A DNA stretch of 14,661 nucleotides, taken from assembly GCA_028691385.1 (NCBI GenBank), contig JAQUZL010000041.1, positions 1 to 14,661 of the forward strand, read 5' to 3'. The notes beneath the pieces are model-generated. The model was not told where the DNA came from, did no database searches, and saw only the letters and a program-made list of their open reading frames with translations. Position numbers and translations under genes: made by a program. Source of the DNA: Oscillospiraceae bacterium. Its GTDB lineage: Bacteria > Bacillota > Clostridia > Oscillospirales > Oscillospiraceae. Shown here piece by piece: positions 12,846 to 14,661 of this stretch (position 1 is its first letter; each line of letters opens with the position of its first letter).

Positions 12846-14093
12846 TTATTCTCCTTTCAGCAGTTCCTCCACCGCCAGCATCACGCCGATCTTGCCGGAT
12901 TCATAGGTCAAACCGCCCTGCAGATAAGCGATATACGGCGCGCGCATCGGCCCGTCCGCAGACAGCTCGATGGACGCGCCCTGCACAAAGCTGCCCGCCG
13001 CCATAATGACCGGATCGGTATAGCCCGGCATATCCCACGGCTCCGGCGTCACATAGGAATCCACCGGCGCGCCCATCTGAATGCCAAGACAAAACTTTTT
13101 CATGGCAGCAGGCTTTCCAAACTGCACCGTCTGCACCAAATCCGTGCGCGGCGCATCGTGGGCGGGCGACGTTTGAAATCCCAGCCGCTCCATCATACGC
13201 GCGCAAAACACAGCGGTTTTGACTGCCTGCGCCGTGACATGGGGCGCCAGAAAAAAGCCCTGATAAAACAGCCGGTTCACATCCTGCGTGCAGCCGCACT
13301 CCTTGCCGATTCCCGGGCAGGTCAGGCGCATGGCCGCAGCCTCCACCAGCTCTTTTTTGCCGACAATATAGCCGCCGGTGGGCGCAAGGCCGCCGCCCGG
13401 ATTTTTGATGAGCGAGCCTGCCATCACGTCCACGCCCACCTCGGTTGGCTCAAGGGTTTCGCAGAATTCGCCATAGCAGTTGTCTGCCATAATATATGCA
13501 GCTGTGTTGACGCTGCGAATGGTTTCACAAATTTTTCGGATCTGGTCAATGCACAGCGCCGCGCGGGTGGAATAGCCGCGGCTGCGCTGAATGAGGATGG
13601 TTTTAATGGTGGGGTCCTTCGCCGCCTCGGCGATGGCCGCATAATCCGGCTCACCCGCCGGGGTCGGATCGACCTGCGCATAGCGAATGCCAAACTGCAG
13701 CAGATTGCCCGGCTCGTCGCCCTGAATGCCGATGGCGGAGCACAGCGTGTCATAGGGCGCGCCCATGACGGAAAGCAGCGTATCGCCCGGCCGCAGCATG
13801 CCGAACAGGCACGCAGTCAGCGTGTGCGTGCCGTTGACAAACTGCACCCGCACAAGGCCGTCCTCCGCGCCGAACACCTCCGCAAACACCCGGTCAAGCA
13901 TTTCCCTGCCCTGATCGTCATAGCCATAGCCGGTGGTGCCGTTAAAATAGGTTTCCGATACACGGTACTTTTGAAAGGCGGCAAGCACCTTTTCCGCATT
14001 CTGCTGGGCGATGGCGTCGATGCGTGCAAAGGCTTCTGCGCAGTCGCGTTCTGCCTGCGCGGCAAGCGCGCGGGTCTTTTCCGAAATGATCAT
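12846..14093 (-). CDS. Methionine gamma-lyase family (YnbB/aluminium-resistance-type) PLP protein
   Basis: This belongs to the Met_gamma_lyase family (PF06838), known in Bacillus as YnbB and sometimes labelled aluminium resistance protein. The true substrate is not established. The 415-residue product has the family's N-terminal YFNGTTGYGYDDQGREMLDRVFA block (about 49-71), a VQFVNGTHT segment (84-91), SVMGAPYDTL (109-117), the ADNCYGEF cofactor motif (203-210) and the likely PLP lysine Lys230 in GSLIKNPGGGLAPTGGY. I start at the ATG at 14093, which has GGGAGG upstream; an in-frame opening to 14156 would reach into the hairpin region and lacks support. It is the first gene after the murD terminator-like hairpin and ends 2 bases before ispD. 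The stop is TAA. Confidence 0.93.
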   Translation of the reverse strand: MIISEKTRALAAQAERDCAEAFARIDAIAQQNAEKVLAAFQKYRVSETYFNGTTGYGYDDQGREMLDRVFAEVFGAEDGLVRVQFVNGTHTLTACLFGMLRPGDTLLSVMGAPYDTLCSAIGIQGDEPGNLLQFGIRYAQVDPTPAGEPDYAAIAEAAKDPTIKTILIQRSRGYSTRAALCIDQIRKICETIRSVNTAAYIMADNCYGEFCETLEPTEVGVDVMAGSLIKNPGGGLAPTGGYIVGKKELVEAAAMRLTCPGIGKECGCTQDVNRLFYQGFFLAPHVTAQAVKTAVFCARMMERLGFQTSPAHDAPRTDLVQTVQFGKPAAMKKFCLGIQMGAPVDSYVTPEPWDMPGYTDPVIMAAGSFVQGASIELSADGPMRAPYIAYLQGGLTYESGKIGVMLAVEELLKGE

Positions 14094-14231
14094 ATTGTTC
14101 CTCCCAATTGGTCGTCCGTTCCGCTTGCAAAAATGTGCAAACGGCCGCAGCGGCACAGTGCCGCCGCGACCGCGAAGGGTTCGCCTGTCAGGCCGGCGCG
14201 CGGACGCATCGTCCGAAACGCAGCTGCGCGA
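14094..14231 (-). other. Intergenic region between murD and the YnbB-like gene
   Basis: This 138-base gap is the longest non-coding stretch in the window. It contains a small hairpin with a 6-bp stem and three-base loop (14201-14215), the large hairpin annotated separately (14142-14172), and an inverted repeat TTGCA...TGCAA (14125-14140) just after it. A ribosome site for the YnbB-like gene closes the gap. I could not find a convincing promoter; TTGCAC (14140-14135) has no matching -10 box at the right distance. A promoter somewhere in or before this gap would be expected if the hairpin terminates transcription. Confidence 0.6.
14129..14172 (-). terminator. Probable imperfect intrinsic terminator or attenuator after murD
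   Basis: In the transcript GGTCGCGGCGGCAC pairs with GTGCCGCTGCGGCC (arms 14158-14171 and 14143-14156), a 14-bp stem with two G-U pairs that extends by one more C-G. It has a minimal loop. Downstream come TTT, GCACA, then TTTTT (14133-14129), so the T tract is interrupted. It fits a weak terminator separating the cell-wall genes from the following unit. A competing inverted repeat (14125-14140) overlaps the T tract, so an attenuator-like switch is conceivable. Confidence 0.5.
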
Positions 14232-14661
14232 TCACAGGCTGTTGACTGTTTTTTTGAACGCGTCGCCGCGCTCCATAAAGTTCTTAAACCGGTCAAACGA
14301 TGCGCTGGCGGGCGAAAGCATCACCACATCGTCCGGTTTTGCGATGCGCGCCGCGATGTGAATTGCGTCAAAGAAGTCCTCGGTTTCCAAAATTTTTGGC
14401 ATCCCCGCCTGATATCCCGGCGCTTTGACCGTTGCGGCGCGAATCTTTTGCGCAGTCGCGCCGGTGAGAATCATGGTTTTCACGTGCGCAACAATCTCCG
14501 GCCCCAACACATCATAGGGAATATGCTTGTCATAGCCGCCCGCAATCAGGATAATTTTGTTTGGAAAGCTGCGAAGCCCCGCAATGGTGCGCGTGGGACT
14601 TGACGCAATGGAGTCATTATAATAGGATACGCCGTTGCGCACCCGCACCAGCTCAATGCGA
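14232..14661 (-). CDS. murD: UDP-N-acetylmuramoyl-L-alanine:D-glutamate ligase, C-terminal fragment (runs off the right edge)
   Basis: MurD adds D-glutamate to UDP-MurNAc-L-Ala in cytoplasmic peptidoglycan precursor synthesis. About 143 codons are visible, from the end of the central domain into the C-terminal domain. The frame is open to the window edge, reading RIELVRVRNGV, YYNDSIASSPTRT (the MurD linker motif, N-D-S-x-A-S/T-N/S) and ILIAGGYDKHIPYD. It ends with VVMLSPASASFDRFKNFMERGDAFKKTVNSL, the family's C-terminal S-P-A-x-A-S-x-D-x-F block. The ATP-binding N-terminal part is outside the window. A GTG at 14648 is internal and is not a true start. The stop is TGA. It is separated from the next gene by 138 bases with hairpins. 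Confidence 0.95.
   Translation of the reverse strand, partial: RIELVRVRNGVSYYNDSIASSPTRTIAGLRSFPNKIILIAGGYDKHIPYDVLGPEIVAHVKTMILTGATAQKIRAATVKAPGYQAGMPKILETEDFFDAIHIAARIAKPDDVVMLSPASASFDRFKNFMERGDAFKKTVNSL

Noticed and set aside
12795..14603. A 602-codon open frame on the plus strand
   Set aside because: It lies opposite the YnbB-like gene, ispD and murD, all with clear family motifs. Its translation has no recognisable domain and it has no ribosome site; it is a by-product of GC-rich codon use.
1..14661. Mobile elements, CRISPR arrays, tRNA or rRNA genes
   Set aside because: No tandem spaced repeats, transposase motifs, terminal repeats or tRNA-like cloverleafs were seen; the window is packed with chromosomal housekeeping genes.

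Overview
The window is a compact, GC-rich, almost fully coding stretch. Every gene I can support lies on the minus strand, so the biological order runs from high to low coordinates. The gene set (cdaA-cdaR, yicC-remA-gmk-rpoZ-priA-def-fmt, an ispD-ispF pair, a YnbB/methionine-gamma-lyase-like gene, a DUF3343/class V aminotransferase pair) and the strong Shine-Dalgarno sites point to a Gram-positive Bacillota of class Clostridia. The closest fit is probably a high-GC, Oscillospiraceae/Ruminococcaceae-like gut or anaerobic bacterium. The family-level placement is inference from gene order and protein style, not from a search.

Layout from the right edge: the 3' end of murD (14232-14661) is followed by a 138-base intergenic region with a strong hairpin that may be an imperfect terminator. 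Next comes a tightly packed run: a PLP enzyme of the methionine gamma-lyase/YnbB family, ispD, ispF, a cobO-type corrinoid adenosyltransferase, a small DUF3343 (putative Se/S carrier) gene and a cysteine desulfurase/selenocysteine lyase-like gene. Most junctions are 2-base gaps or ATGA/GTGA overlaps. The exception is the cobO-DUF3343 gap, which holds an 11-bp hairpin covering the DUF3343 Shine-Dalgarno sequence.

A good sigma-A-type promoter (TTGCTA, 17 bases, TATAAT; 9663-9691) then starts a second unit: cdaA (c-di-AMP synthase), cdaR, an RseC/MucC-family redox membrane protein, a DUF5685 protein, a J-domain/TPR protein with a cysteine-rich tail, an unrecognised small membrane protein, yicC, remA, gmk, rpoZ, priA, def and the start of fmt. 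No other convincing promoter or terminator interrupts this unit, so it may be one long operon. It would join cyclic-dinucleotide signalling, envelope or redox functions, RNA turnover, nucleotide supply, replication restart and the formyl-methionine cycle.

The most striking anomaly is in priA. A single in-frame amber codon (TAG, 1817-1819) splits an otherwise intact, collinear PriA helicase just before its conserved GSATPS motif. No other gene ending in this window uses TAG (9 TAA and 10 TGA over 19 visible stops). The amber codon could be a sequencing or assembly error, a recent nonsense mutation, or suppressed/recoded TAG. I see no mobile elements, CRISPR arrays, tRNA or rRNA genes. The longest non-coding stretch is 138 bases.
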